Positions 27,601 through 38,931 of a stretch of 64,000 nt of DNA are shown here, piece after piece. The notes below the pieces were generated by a model, which was given only the letters and a program-made list of their open reading frames with translations, did not search any database and was not told the origin of the DNA. Each line of letters starts with the position of its first letter. Positions within the stretch are counted from its first letter, which is position 1. The stretch is from Diprion similis (lineage: Eukaryota > Arthropoda > Insecta > Hymenoptera > Diprionidae): positions 17,324,031 through 17,388,030 of the forward strand of contig NC_060106.1 in assembly GCF_021155765.1 (NCBI RefSeq), given 5' to 3'. The position numbers were made by a program, and so were the translations under genes.

Positions 27601-28837
27601 GAAGATGTCATTGATGACCAGTGAAAGAATGCCAATTCCAGATGATCACTGGCTTCAATTTGACAGCAACAACCACCAATTCTATGGCGTACCTATGCCA
27701 AAAGATATCGGGCGTAAAGAGTATCAACTGATCGTCACCGACTCAGCAGGTATAACATAGTGAAAATATCCAGAAGCCTCGAGTCACGCTTCTTGTAACG
27801 GCTGAGTAAGTTTTCTGAAAATAAACTATGAACAATCTTTACATTTATTCCAGGCGCAAGTATAACAGACGCTCTTATCGTTGTCGTAAATCCGTCGAAC
27901 ACGTCGCCGCCACAACACATCGTGGAATTTTCTATGACTTTGGAAATTCCTTACAAAAATTTCGTGCATTCTGCCGCTCAGAAGCGTAAATTTATGGAAA
28001 AACTGGGAGAGCTATTCCATGACAAAGACGCAAGTGCCATATCGATAGATAATATTACCGAAAGCACAGTTGTCACGTGGCACAATAAAACTTTGGTGAC
28101 TCCGTACTGCCCGCACAACGTGATAACGCAATTACGCGAGGTGATTGTCAAAGACGAAAAAATGTTGACTGATCGCGTGGGAGATGTTATGGGTTCAGAG
28201 TTTCCAGTGAAACAAATAACTATTACGCCGACCGGTATCTGCCTCGGTGATGAATCTACGAGTGTATATTCGCCAAGTGCTGGTCCACCCGTAGAAGGTG
28301 GGACATCGGTTGGAAAATCGCACGATGACGTTATCATCACATTCATAGTTCCAGCGATAATAATTGCTGCTATGCTGATCTTGGCCGCCATTATTGCTTG
28401 CATTTTATACAGACGGAAGCGCAGTGGAAAGATGAGCGTCAGTGAACAAGACGACGAAAGACAGAGTTTTAGAAATAAGGGAATCCCTGTGATATTCCAA
28501 GATGAATTGGACGAGAAACCAGACCCAGGTAAAAGCTAGTGTTTAATTACCTAACTCTTTATTTCGGAGTGTAACATTCTGCAAAGGCACTATTATGAAA
28601 TATTACTTTTCAGGTAACAAGTCGCCAGTTATTCTTAAAGAAGAAAAGCCACCGCTACCACCACCCGAGTATCAAAAGACTGAAGACGGGGCGGATGTGC
28701 CCATGCTGCAGAGTGAGAATTCTGAAGAACCGTACCAGCCGCCACCACCTTTTGCCACAAATCGCGACAACAATCGTCAAAACAGACCAAAACCGACACC
28801 TACATACAGAAAACCCCCTCCATATGTCCCCCCCTAA
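21217..28837 (+). CDS. Dg: Dystroglycan precursor, 15 coding exons, 1289 aa
   Basis: Coding exons: 21217-21540, 21812-22021, 22882-23010, 23103-23228, 23646-24050, 24175-24228, 24280-24456, 25307-25654, 25953-26353, 26585-26780, 26873-27034, 27160-27408, 27560-27749, 27854-28528, 28614-28837. Dystroglycan is the plasma-membrane receptor that links laminin-type matrix to dystrophin and actin. A hydrophobic signal peptide occupies about residues 1-26. An N-terminal Ig/S6-like module (about 80-245) ends near a basic KRRR motif (250-253), a possible furin site. Then come an acidic stretch, a Thr/Pro-rich mucin-like region (about 400-650), two cadherin-like CADG modules each with HWLQF, a SEA-like region, one transmembrane helix (about 1150-1176) followed by YRRKR, and a proline-rich tail. 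The protein ends in PPPYVPP, the WW-domain ligand bound by dystrophin. All phases join cleanly. The 54-base exon at 24175 is in frame on its own and may be alternative. Confidence 0.93.
21578..21621. repeat. (TC)n microsatellite in dystroglycan intron
   Basis: About 21 CT units in the intron after the first coding exon, starting roughly 40 bases past the donor. The retained intron would reach a stop almost at once. Confidence 0.9.
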
Positions 28838-29182
28838 CAAAACACGGTGCATTCGCCAACGCGTAAGTACATGCTAGCAATGCTCGGAGACTCCCCAACA
28901 CACGTTCAAAATCAAACAGACGCTTACCAGCAGTATCATTTTAATAATCATACGGATAGCTATGAGACCCATAATAATATTCATAACAATCGTTCGAAGT
29001 GAAAATTCAAGTCAACGTTTCTTTTACCCACTCCATACATACGGCGATTTATATTGAAGTACAGTTATGTTCGTTGTTAGATATTATGAAGGAAAAAGTT
29101 TTTAATTATTATTAAATTTCTATAGTGGATATTCAACATAATTCACGCGTTGCCTTTTGTAACGGAACTCTTCTAGAATAAA
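28838..29182 (+). terminator. Dg: Dystroglycan 3' UTR to first consensus poly(A) signal
   Basis: The first clear AATAAA after the stop codon is at 29177-29182, followed by a T-rich stretch. Further A/T-rich signals downstream mean the UTR may be longer. Confidence 0.5.
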
Positions 29183-32100
29183 ATCTTGGATAAGTTATTC
29201 GGTTTTTATTCCAGCGTGGTCATTTATATACAAAATCATAACTGATTCAATCCTGTTAAATAACACGTATTCTTGTACTGTTGAAAATTATTCATACAAT
29301 GAACAATACTCAAATCTCTCAAGTACACATTCAATATTCAGTGCCATTTTCTAAAAGCAATAAAGGTAAGATCATAATAAGACATAACTGCAAAATCTGA
29401 TAAACATTTACTACGTGATAGGCAGTCTCTAAGTGTAATGATAATCTCTTGAAATGTATAACACTAATACTACTACTCCTAATACTACTGCTATTACAAT
29501 TACTGCAACTTTCACCACACTACTACTACAACAACAAACTATTGATACTACTACTTCTACTGATATACTACTATGTCAAACACTGCCAGATGGAAATTGT
29601 AAAATTTCGTTGAATTATTGCTCTTATTTCTAAAACTGATACCTTTATCGGAATGTGGAAAGTTTCTAAAAATATGTGACTCAAAGTGTTGTTCACACAA
29701 TACCGTTTTGAAGTGCCAGAAAATGCTTCCATTAGCACTGTGTGAGCCAATAAACAGAGTGAAATAAAATGATAATGTATAAAGGTATTTTCAGATACAT
29801 GACGGTAAACTGACACAATGGAACATTTCACTACTTATTAGTGATAGGAACAACGTCAAAGATCTAATAAGGGTAGCGACGTATATAAAATATTTGAGAT
29901 GGCATAAATCTCAAGATCATTTGTACATTTCCCTACGTTCGATAATAATTGTTACTTTCGTCTACAGTATTTGAAGCGATAGAAATTTAAATACGATAGA
30001 CCAATGTTAGCATTTATGTTATTTGCTGAAAAATAATGTTGAACAGCTTATTAATTTTTCTTTTTTAAATTACTTTGTCATCCCTATTTCTTTATATCTT
30101 TATCAGCGCACATTTTTGTCAGGGGTGTTGATTTTGTATCTATTACACCACTTCGTTTTTGACCAACACTGATCATTTTTGTATCATTTTTATATCGCTA
30201 CGAAAATAATAATAATGATAATTATAATTATAAAATAAGATTAGTGACATTGGCGAGTTTGAATCAGAGTTAAGATATACAACCCTGATATAAACGCAAC
30301 ATCTTTATTAATATTAAAACGACGGAATAAAAAAAAACGAAAAACAAAAAAAAACTATTTAATTTAGATTTTATATAGTAACCAAGCCAAAAAATATCTA
30401 ATATAAAAAGGTAAATAAAATAGTAAAACGATAACCGTGCATATACAGTGTGGTACTGTACTTATTGGATAAATTACTTTTTAATCTTGTAACAATTTCG
30501 TAACGTTTTTCAACCATACGATATTATTGAATGAGTTGTTAATAAAAGTGCAGATTTACTCAACAAGTACAGACTGTGCGAATATGGACATACAACAGTT
30601 TTTGAAAGCAATATTTTTGAAAAGAAACATAAAACAAAACACTTTGTGTCCGTGTCTCGAAGTTTGCTTCGCGAAAGTTAGAGTGGCAAAATTTTTGCGG
30701 ATTAGCACCACTTGTGACACACGCATGCACAAATGCCGTTGAGTGTATGCGAACTAACGTATGAATGTTTGGATATGTCCGTGGATAAAATATTGTTATG
30801 GTTATTAATGAATACGATAATGTATTAATTCATTTATTCGTAATCTAGACACTAAGGAAATCTATCATGTATACTAACTCAGCACTATTCATCACACCTT
30901 GTTTATCGCCAGCAGTTCGCACACTTGACTCTAGCTATGTATCAACAATTTTCCAGATTATACGAAATTCCTTTTCATTCGAATCTGTACATCGGTCTGT
31001 TCAGGTCGCAATGAAGGACAATATCTGCGATTATCGTAATATGTTGTTGAGTTACTGTTACAATTCTCTCGAAGTACTTTGATCGCCATTGTAAGTTTGA
31101 TATTCTTCTTCGAACTTTTTTGCGTAGAACAAGTTGATTTAGGCAGCAAATTTCAGTTTTGGTCACGTTCGTTAACGGTGCGAGCTTATCTTTTGATTTA
31201 GACTCGATTCAGAGTGCAACGGAAAATCTGCGATAAACAAGTGTTACTCTCATATCATTGCTTCTTATTTCATATCATCTTTTTATGCATATCTGTCAAA
31301 CGCCACATCATAGTCTATTAAACAAAACCTATGTATCATATAAACGTATATGATATATACAAATATATATATATATATACTAAACTTTCAAAAAGTGCAT
31401 AAAATACTTGAGTCGGTGTGTTTAAATCACCGTTTTAAAAACATAGGAGGACATAATTTGTATTTGTAAAAAAAAAAAAAAATTGTGATTGTGGTATTTC
31501 TATACTTGATCTGATAAATCAGGTCTAAAGATATTTGGTCTAACGATCAAAAACACCGTTTGATCCTAAGTCCGTATATAACAAAGGGGACAATAGAGGT
31601 TCACAAGGCAAGGAAAAGAGGAAGGAACAATTACATAAGAACCAAACGACGAATTTCATGTGAAGTTTTTTTTTTGCAATTTTTTACCGCTAACGACTTT
31701 ACACGTTACGTAGTCTTGTGAACTAGTTTCAATGTTATGGTTAGTAGCCTAATTTTATATACAATATAATAACTAATTGTCTCATTGGGATAAAGGACAA
31801 TAGTAGATTTTGGCCAATAGAACAAATGTCTCAGTCTCCTAATTGTATAATGTAGGCTGGTATGAAATTATTTTGTGTCATATCAGAGCTGTAACGATTC
31901 TTACGATTGATATTCAAAGACATATATATATATGAATTCGCATGTGAAATTTCGCGACAAATTATATATTACGAATAAAAATATCGCGTATATGATATAA
32001 TTGTATATTATAATTGCCCGGAATTATTAAAAATAATCCTATGATTCTCGGAAACGCTTTTATGACACGGTTTCATGGTAATACGTTCGTCAGTACCAAC

Positions 32101-32855
32101 ATTGTATATGAATATACTTGAGTGAAGTATACACGCACCTTTTGTATCGACTATATAGGGTGTCTAATTAAAATTTTTTCTTATATAATGCTAGAAGAAT
32201 TATAATATGAAATCTTAAGTAGACAATCTATCAAATTTACTTTGCGACCATATCATATAATGTTGGTAATATATATGGTGAAATATTGAAAAAATATACA
32301 TACATGTATACAGATAGATCTGACAAGTATATATTCAACACGTGTAAAGTTAAGAGTTAATAAAGTCATTTTAGGGTATAAAGACATTTTTGCATTTTTT
32401 TCCAAATTCCTATTAATATGTATAGACTTCTGGATACGGTAAATATTATTTTTACAATTAGTATTATTATTGACAGAAAAGGATCGGTAAATCTCTTGTA
32501 CAAAAATTATATTATATTTCACAGAATAATTATAGATACATGAAACTATACTGATGTATTTACTTAATTGAATTTATTAATAATATTAACATAAGTTATA
32601 AAGTATTGCTGTATAAGTATAGAATTATTTTGATAGAACCTTGATGCAAAAAATTATACTTCCGGTCGGTCCAAATAGCAATTTCTCTTTACTGAATATT
32701 ATATGAAGACGTTGTAGCACTGGATAATTACTGTCGCAAATGTGAAATTTCTTATAACTTGAAAAGTTTCAAGTCAATGCAGCTATCATCATCAACAATT
32801 CTTTGACCAAATAAATCAATATCACCATAATTTTAATGAAGCCCCATATGGCTGT
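29183..32855. other. Non-coding spacer or extended 3' UTR between dystroglycan and lysozyme
   Basis: AT-rich with no supported frame. It holds a CTA-type degenerate microsatellite (29461-29575) and several AT tracts. The two flanking genes converge here, so it is the 3' side of both. Confidence 0.6.
29461..29575. repeat. Degenerate (CTA)n trinucleotide repeat
   Basis: Repeated ACTACTACT-type units with substitutions across about 115 bases. Confidence 0.75.
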
Positions 32856-32861
32856 TTTATT
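32856..32861 (-). terminator. Poly(A) signal for the lysozyme gene
   Basis: TTTATT on +, which is AATAAA on the gene strand, 150 bases past the lysozyme stop codon. Confidence 0.5.
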
Positions 32862-33010
32862 TGGTGATTCGCAATGTGTTATGGTGATGTCTGAAAGATT
32901 CTTAATTGCACACGATTCAAAATCAAATCACTATTTACTACGGGTATATAATATTATTTAAACAAATAGATTGCGCATCAGTTTTACATATCAGAAATAC
33001 TTCCGATTGG

Positions 33011-33982
33011 TTAATTGAAACAGTAATGAACGTCCGGAATAATTTTATTCAAACAGCCGCTCTTCCAGCCATTCCAGGCGTAGAATTTATGTCTTCTATA
33101 AATTTTTTTAGCGCATCGAACGTCATCGGATATGTCGTCGTCGATTAAATCTGTGATCATAATAATTTATCAGTGCAGATCAATGTGGACCTGAATAATA
33201 GCAGAGTATTACTAATTCGACTTGTGTGCGAAGCCTAAATAGTTGGCAAACGGAAGAATGAGACGTGCATAAATTTTCAAATGAAAACATCAAAAGTGCA
33301 AAACTTGTTGCAACCATACTTCGCAGTTATAATTCTAAACAATGCACCTATACCTCACCTTCACATTTTATGTGGCAATCACCCCCTGCCACACCCAATG
33401 AACACCAAAGATTTCCGTTAATCTGTAATTTGATGAAAAATTTTTTTTTTATCGATTTGGCCGATTTCGATAAACTTTGCGGAGCAGTTCATCAACTTTT
33501 TTATATTCTTACTTGAAATAATCCGTAATCGTAGCTGCCATCCTTCGCATTCGGTCCGCCAATAGCTGATGTATCTCTCATGCTTTCCTTTTCCACCAAG
33601 CAAACCCCTGTTTAATTCATATTATTTTTAATAATCTCACGCTATTCGATTTTTTTATTATTACACACAATATGGAATTTACTCTACAATTAACCATGGC
33701 AACTTTTTGGTGCCAGAAACTTACCATCCGAAATTTTCTTTAAATCGCTGTTATTATTCTTAAAATATCAAGGATACAGATAAATACGTGACAGAAATTC
33801 ACGTTCAATACCGTTACATAATTATACGGCAGCCATAGGTACTCACAGTCATTCATTTTTTGTCGATCTAAGCCTTGTCTGTCTAGTTCTAACGCTAATT
33901 CACACCGCGTAAATGTTTTTCCTGTACAGTCAGAGACAGTGACGAGAAGTAAAGCAAATACAACTAATGAAGTTTTCATCAT
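33011..33982 (-). CDS. c-type lysozyme, complete, 4 exons, 144 aa
   Basis: Exons on the minus strand: 33847-33982, 33513-33607, 33359-33422, 33011-33150. Phases are 1, 0 and 1, and all junctions are GT-AG. The product is a secreted muramidase that cuts the beta-1,4 bond of peptidoglycan, used in immunity or in digestion. A signal peptide of about 21 residues ends before KTFTRC, a common insect lysozyme mature start. The mature chain (about 123 aa) has eight cysteines, as expected for four disulfides. WVCLVEKES carries the catalytic Glu (precursor residue 53, before Ser) and GSYDYGLFQIN carries the catalytic Asp (72). AWNGWKSGC near the end matches the family. No key residue is missing, so it should be active. 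The single-frame stretch seen without splicing is only exon 1 plus intron. The C-terminal tail is a little longer than usual. GFP-like paralogues were not seen nearby. Confidence 0.93.
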
Positions 33983-34221
33983 GTCTAAGCTTATTTAGGC
34001 AACTGTAGTGTAAATGATTCAAGAGCGTATTTTAAACTGACGTAATATTTCGTCGCGCTGTTGCTTTTATGCCTGCGTACTTATTATATATGCGAATATA
34101 AGCCAAGATTGATAATTAAGAATAACAAGATTGCCGTACGTCGCAAATAAAAAATACTTTGCCGGAGTTAACCCTCGCTTGATTAGTTTCATGAATTTAA
34201 TAATGTTTCAATCCCGTGCAC

Positions 34222-34301
34222 TTATCATTTGCGGCGATAAAAGTTCTGAAGACTTGGGGACTTCCCCGTGTCCATTTATCTCATGCTGATTGTAAATCCC
34301 C
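34222..34301. promoter_or_regulatory. Kappa-B/GATA cluster upstream of lysozyme
   Basis: GGGGACTTCCCC at 34256-34267 is a palindromic Rel/NF-kappaB-type site, about 274 bases upstream of the lysozyme start. A second, weaker kappa-B-like word, GGGGATTTAC, lies on the minus strand at 34292-34301. GATA-factor words flank it: GATAA at 34236-34240, and TTATC at 34222-34226 and 34276-34280. Kappa-B sites next to GATA sites are a known arrangement in insect antimicrobial gene promoters. That these sites act on the lysozyme is inference. Confidence 0.55.
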
Positions 34302-34994
34302 GTCTTGGTAGTCTCGGCAGTACCAATTAACCCCTGTGCAGGGTCACGACAAAATGATATTTGTATTTGTATTTTAGCAAAAATCTATTCTTACGTGTTT
34401 TCTTCTTGCTGAATGGATTTGAACACACATGATTTTTGCAATATTCACCTTCGTGGCAAGCATATTTCTACTTTCCTTAATTTCTAGAGACTTGGTGTAT
34501 TCAGAACTAATATTGAATTCTGAGAGGCGAGAAACAGTGATAGAGTTTATGTTCATTTATAACAAAGCAGTTTCCATCAGCTTTCGTTTTCGAATAATCG
34601 TTTGGGCTGAAGGAAATGGTGGTGATAATTGACACAATAATTGATCGATTATAGGGAAAACGCTGCAAAAGTTTATATGAGGCATGATGTAGACAAGCGT
34701 CACATTTTTTTGTAGCCATCCATTCCGAATTATACACTCGCATTTTATTTCACCACACTAAAATGAAACATACTTCGGTTTATGAGAAACAATTGGCAAA
34801 TAATTGTTTCTTTTATCATTTTGTAAGTATGTGCAATGCAAGTGCAGTACTAATCTCTGAAAGTCAATTTCAGAATAAGTTCAGTTGCGAGCTTTCAAAC
34901 TAAAATTGACATGGAAATTTACAAATTGAGAGGAGATACGAGAGTAAAAATTATGAATATTCTCTCGGTGAACCAAAAATACAAACTTTTGAAT
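34302..34994. other. Spacer between lysozyme and beta-tubulin
   Basis: AT-rich with no supported gene. It would hold the distal lysozyme promoter and the tubulin 3' flank. Confidence 0.6.
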
Positions 34995-35000
34995 TTTATT
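34995..35000 (-). terminator. Poly(A) signal for the beta-tubulin gene
   Basis: TTTATT on +, AATAAA on the gene strand, about 200 bases past the tubulin stop codon. Confidence 0.5.
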
Positions 35001-35199
35001 GTTAAACGGTCAACATTTTAACATGCAACGTAGAAATTGTATTCAAAATATCATGAACAATACGAGTATGACTACAATACGTTACCATCACTGGCATATA
35101 TGTACCGACAGGTATTTATCTATATTTGCACCGCAAAATAAAAACAATGAGTAGTAAAAATTTAACGAAAATTATATATTAATTTCACACGGGATGTAT

Positions 35200-37279
35200 C
35201 TAGTCTTCGTTGAATTCTATACCCTCTTCAACCTCTTCGTCATCCACGAACACCGACTCCTCCGCGGAGACTTCTTGGTACTGCTGATATTCCGAAACCA
35301 TGTCATTCATATTTGACTCTGCCTCTGTAAACTCCATCTCGTCCATACCTTCTCCGGTGTACCTGGAATGATGAAAATCAGTCATGTAAAATCATTGCGA
35401 GGGACGATACAGGCCTGCAGTTGGCACGTGCGCTGTAAACTCACCAATGTAAAAATGCTTTGCGTCGGAACATGGAAGTGAACTGTTCAGAGATGCGTTT
35501 GAAGAGTTCCTGAATCGCAGTGGTGTTCCCGAGAAAAGTACCCGACATTTTCATGCCACAAGGAGGTATGTCGCAGACGGCTGTTTTTATGTTGTGCGGA
35601 ATCCAATCCACGAAATACGAGCTGTTCTTATTTTGTATGTTTGTCATTTGTTGGTCGACGTCCTTCATCGACATTTTTCCACGGAAGATAGCCGCCACTG
35701 TGAGATATCTACCGTGGCGAGGATCGCAAGCTGCCATCATGTTCTTCGCGTCGAACATCTTTCACGTCATCCGAAAATGTACCCAAGGTTGAGTATAGTA
35801 AAATTTCAAACATTTATAACTGGCTGAATACTTGATTAGCATTGTATAATTTGTCTAATTCAAATGGAGATATCCTCACCTGCTGCGTCAACTCGGGCAC
35901 AGTGAGAGCTTGGTACTGTAGACTGTTTCGCGCAACCAACGGAGCAAATCCTGGAACGAAGAAGTGCAGCCTGGGAAACGGTACCATGTTAACAGCCAGC
36001 TTTCGAAGATCAGCATTCAACTGTCCTGGAAATCTTAGACTGGTGGTAATTCCTACAAACATGTGCGAAACTTGACAATTATACACATCGAACAGTTATA
36101 GTTCTAAAGAAACATTGAACGCCATGATTTGTCAGTACTATAATTATTGTACCGTCAGTTGCTACAGTATAGCTTACGCACCAGACATTGTTAGGGATAC
36201 AAGGTGGTTCAGGTCGCTGTAGGTGGGCGAAGGTAACTTCAACGTCCTGAAGCAAATATCATATAGTGCTTCGTTATCGATGCAGAATGTTTCATCCGTA
36301 TTTTCCACAAGCTGGTGAACGGATAAAGTGGCATTGTATGGCTCGACTACAGTGTCCGACACTTTTGGACTTGGTACTACGCTGAAGGACGTCATGATCC
36401 TGTTGAAAAAAATACCATAAAGATGTTTATAATCATATCAACTTCCACAGTGACATATTTATCGAGAAAATTCGATCAGTTTTAGGGAAGTATGTACCTG
36501 TCGGGAAAGTCTTCGCGGACCTTCGACATTATGAGGGTCCCCATTCCGGACCCGGTTCCTCCCCCCAAGGAATGACACAGTTGAAAGCCTTGGAGGCTGT
36601 CGCATCCTTCAGCTTCCTGTATTTCAAGGTAAGTTTCAATATTATGATCATCACCCACTTGAGTGTTGCTCAGGCAATAATTTTTCTACCTTTCTTAGGA
36701 CGTCTAGAACCGATTCAACCAGCTCCGCCCCTTCTGTGTAGTGACCTTTAGCCCAGTTGTTACCGGCACCACTTTGCCCGAAGACGAAGTTGTCTGGCCG
36801 AAAAATTTTTCCAAATTCGCCCGATCGCACCGAGTCCATGGTTCCAGGTTCCAGGTCGACTTGAATCGACCTGGGAACATATGTGCTCCTTGCAGCTTCG
36901 TTATAGTACACGCTAATCCTATCCAATTGCAGATCTCGCGTGGTACCGACATATTTTCCTGTCGGATCTATTCCGTGCTCGTTCGAAATCATGTGCCAAA
37001 ACTACACACAGTTTGGAAAAAAGTAAAAATAGAGTATATGCTGCATGCATCCAATTAAAGTCTCGTCACTTTTATCGGAATCTTACTGAGGTACGAATCT
37101 TGTATATAACGCATTGCAGCCATTTTGGCCTGCAGAAGTTGATCTGAGACTAAATTTTTCGCACGTTTCTTATAATTCGTATTATCCAAATGACAAAAAC
37201 CCTTAGAATTAAAGAGACTTACTCGTGCACCAATTTGATTGCCGCACTGGCCCACCTGGACGTGAACAATTTCTCTCAT
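35200..37279 (-). CDS. Divergent beta-tubulin, 7 exons, 451 aa
   Basis: Exons on the minus strand: 37223-37279, 36690-37001, 36498-36616, 36182-36399, 35880-36052, 35445-35758, 35200-35362. All junctions are GT-AG and the frame closes. Beta-tubulin pairs with alpha-tubulin to build microtubules. The protein starts with MREI, the signal for tubulin mRNA autoregulation, and has the GTP-binding loop GGGTGSGMG at the usual place. Length is close to the 445-450 aa norm. It differs from the near-invariant major beta-tubulins at many sites: [10 protein letters not shown], an extra residue in [23 protein letters not shown] where CLRFPG is usual, and CGMKM for RGLKM. The C-terminal tail is acidic and ends EEGIEFNED. 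This much divergence suggests a tissue-specific isotype, perhaps testis or sensory, rather than the housekeeping gene. Having seven exons also sets it apart from compact tubulin genes. Confidence 0.92.
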
Positions 37280-38931
37280 GTTTAGTCAATTTGGCGATGG
37301 TACTTCGAACGGCTTTCGTTACTAACTGATACCAGACTGAATTCAAACCGTCACAAAAGTGAGTTGAGTTTTTGTCACTACAAGACACCTGCTGTCATTA
37401 TTGGTCACTTACCTCTCATGTACCTAGTACAGGACCGTCTAATAATTATTCTCACCAGCGTGAATAGGGTTCCTTATAATGGTTATGTAACTGAAATTTT
37501 CAATCAATTGCTCAATATTGTATATCACATTCTTTTAAAATTTGTAGCTTGAATACAAGGAATTCGTCTATCCGATAATTCTTTATTCATCAGGAAGAAC
37601 GGGACAAAATACCTAGAACGTAGGAACATGTAATAGTCCGTCCCTGTGGCACGGATTATATTTGCTCGAAGAGGTTGTCGTTATTGAAACCAATCAAAAC
37701 ATTGGGCGATGCGGGTAATACAGTAATACATCTATAGGTATGTTGATACAGAAACTATGAACGCTGCCATTTTTATATCATATAAAATATGTACTAAACG
37801 AGTAGTTGAGGTCATTTTTGTAAGGCCATGAATTTTCAAATAATTCTGTATTCATACAGATTCAAATGTTCAATTCAAACTTGAGGCAACTGTGAGATGT
37901 GTGGATTAATTGTTTTTTTTTGGTCCTCAAGTTTTAACGCATAGTATAGTCACACGTTATACGATCGGCGATTCAAAGAGCTTCCCAAAAACAGGGGCAT
38001 TTCTTGCGAGTATTAAGGTATCGTAAGGTATCAATTGCCCCTTGTTTCGGAAAAATCCGCGCAGCTATTTCTAAATGAAATTTTTTTGTAGGTGCTGTAA
38101 TAAATGTAAACTAAGTTAGCACATTGGGCTCATCTCTAGTAATAATTCTTTATTTATTATTTTCAACAGCAACAATACCTTAATCTTATTATTGAAAACG
38201 AGTGGTAACTCCCGAAAACGCCTGGATACTTTGGTAGGCTGCAACCAGCCATGCACACATACTTGCCAGGGATTTATTTAATGTTGGTCAATGCCAATTG
38301 TAATTCTACCTTATCGACATTTCGGTAATTCCGTAAAACATTGTTGATCCACAGACTTAGATTTTAAATGGTACCCTGGGGATAAAATTACCAATTACCA
38401 GCAACGTTTTAGATCATAAAATTGTAATATTTATACCTTACCCATACAGTAAAACTAGCTCCTTAGTACGCTTACGCCAGTGACCAGTAAGGCGTCGGCC
38501 GACGAACAGCTACGCGCTGAAAAGTAGTTCAAAATTATTCGCGATATTTACAAAGGTTGTTAAGGTAACAAAGAGTGAGAAATAAACTCGAATTTTTTTA
38601 AATAGTCATGAAAAAATAATCTAGAGTTCACAAGTCACGCTTATATTCGAAAACATAGTGTAAAAGAACGGAATGCAATAAGTAGCGGTGCTCGGAACTA
38701 GCCGACATTCATTGTGCCATCGCTAAAGGGGGGAGAGGAAGACGCGACAAGGCACGGTCAGAAGACAAATGATCACCGCCATTTTGCTGTGCGTCTGTTG
38801 AGTGGAGTGCGTTTAGTTAACGCGGATAATTTTATTAATTATTTGTCAGTTATTTGCGGTTTTCTGCAGCGTTGATGATTGGGATTCCGCGTGACGACCG
38901 GCACAAAATAACGGTTAAAATCCGAAATAAT
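37280..38931. promoter_or_regulatory. Divergent intergenic region between beta-tubulin and spenito
   Basis: About 1.65 kb with no supported frame. It must contain the promoters and 5' UTRs of both genes, which are transcribed away from each other. The last 250 bases before spenito are richer in CG and include GCCATTTTGC, the kind of sequence found near ubiquitous promoters. No TATA box is obvious. Confidence 0.5.

Noticed and set aside
33418-33603. Minus frame overlapping the second lysozyme exon
   Set aside because: Out of frame with the spliced gene; the lysozyme reading has all catalytic and cysteine residues.
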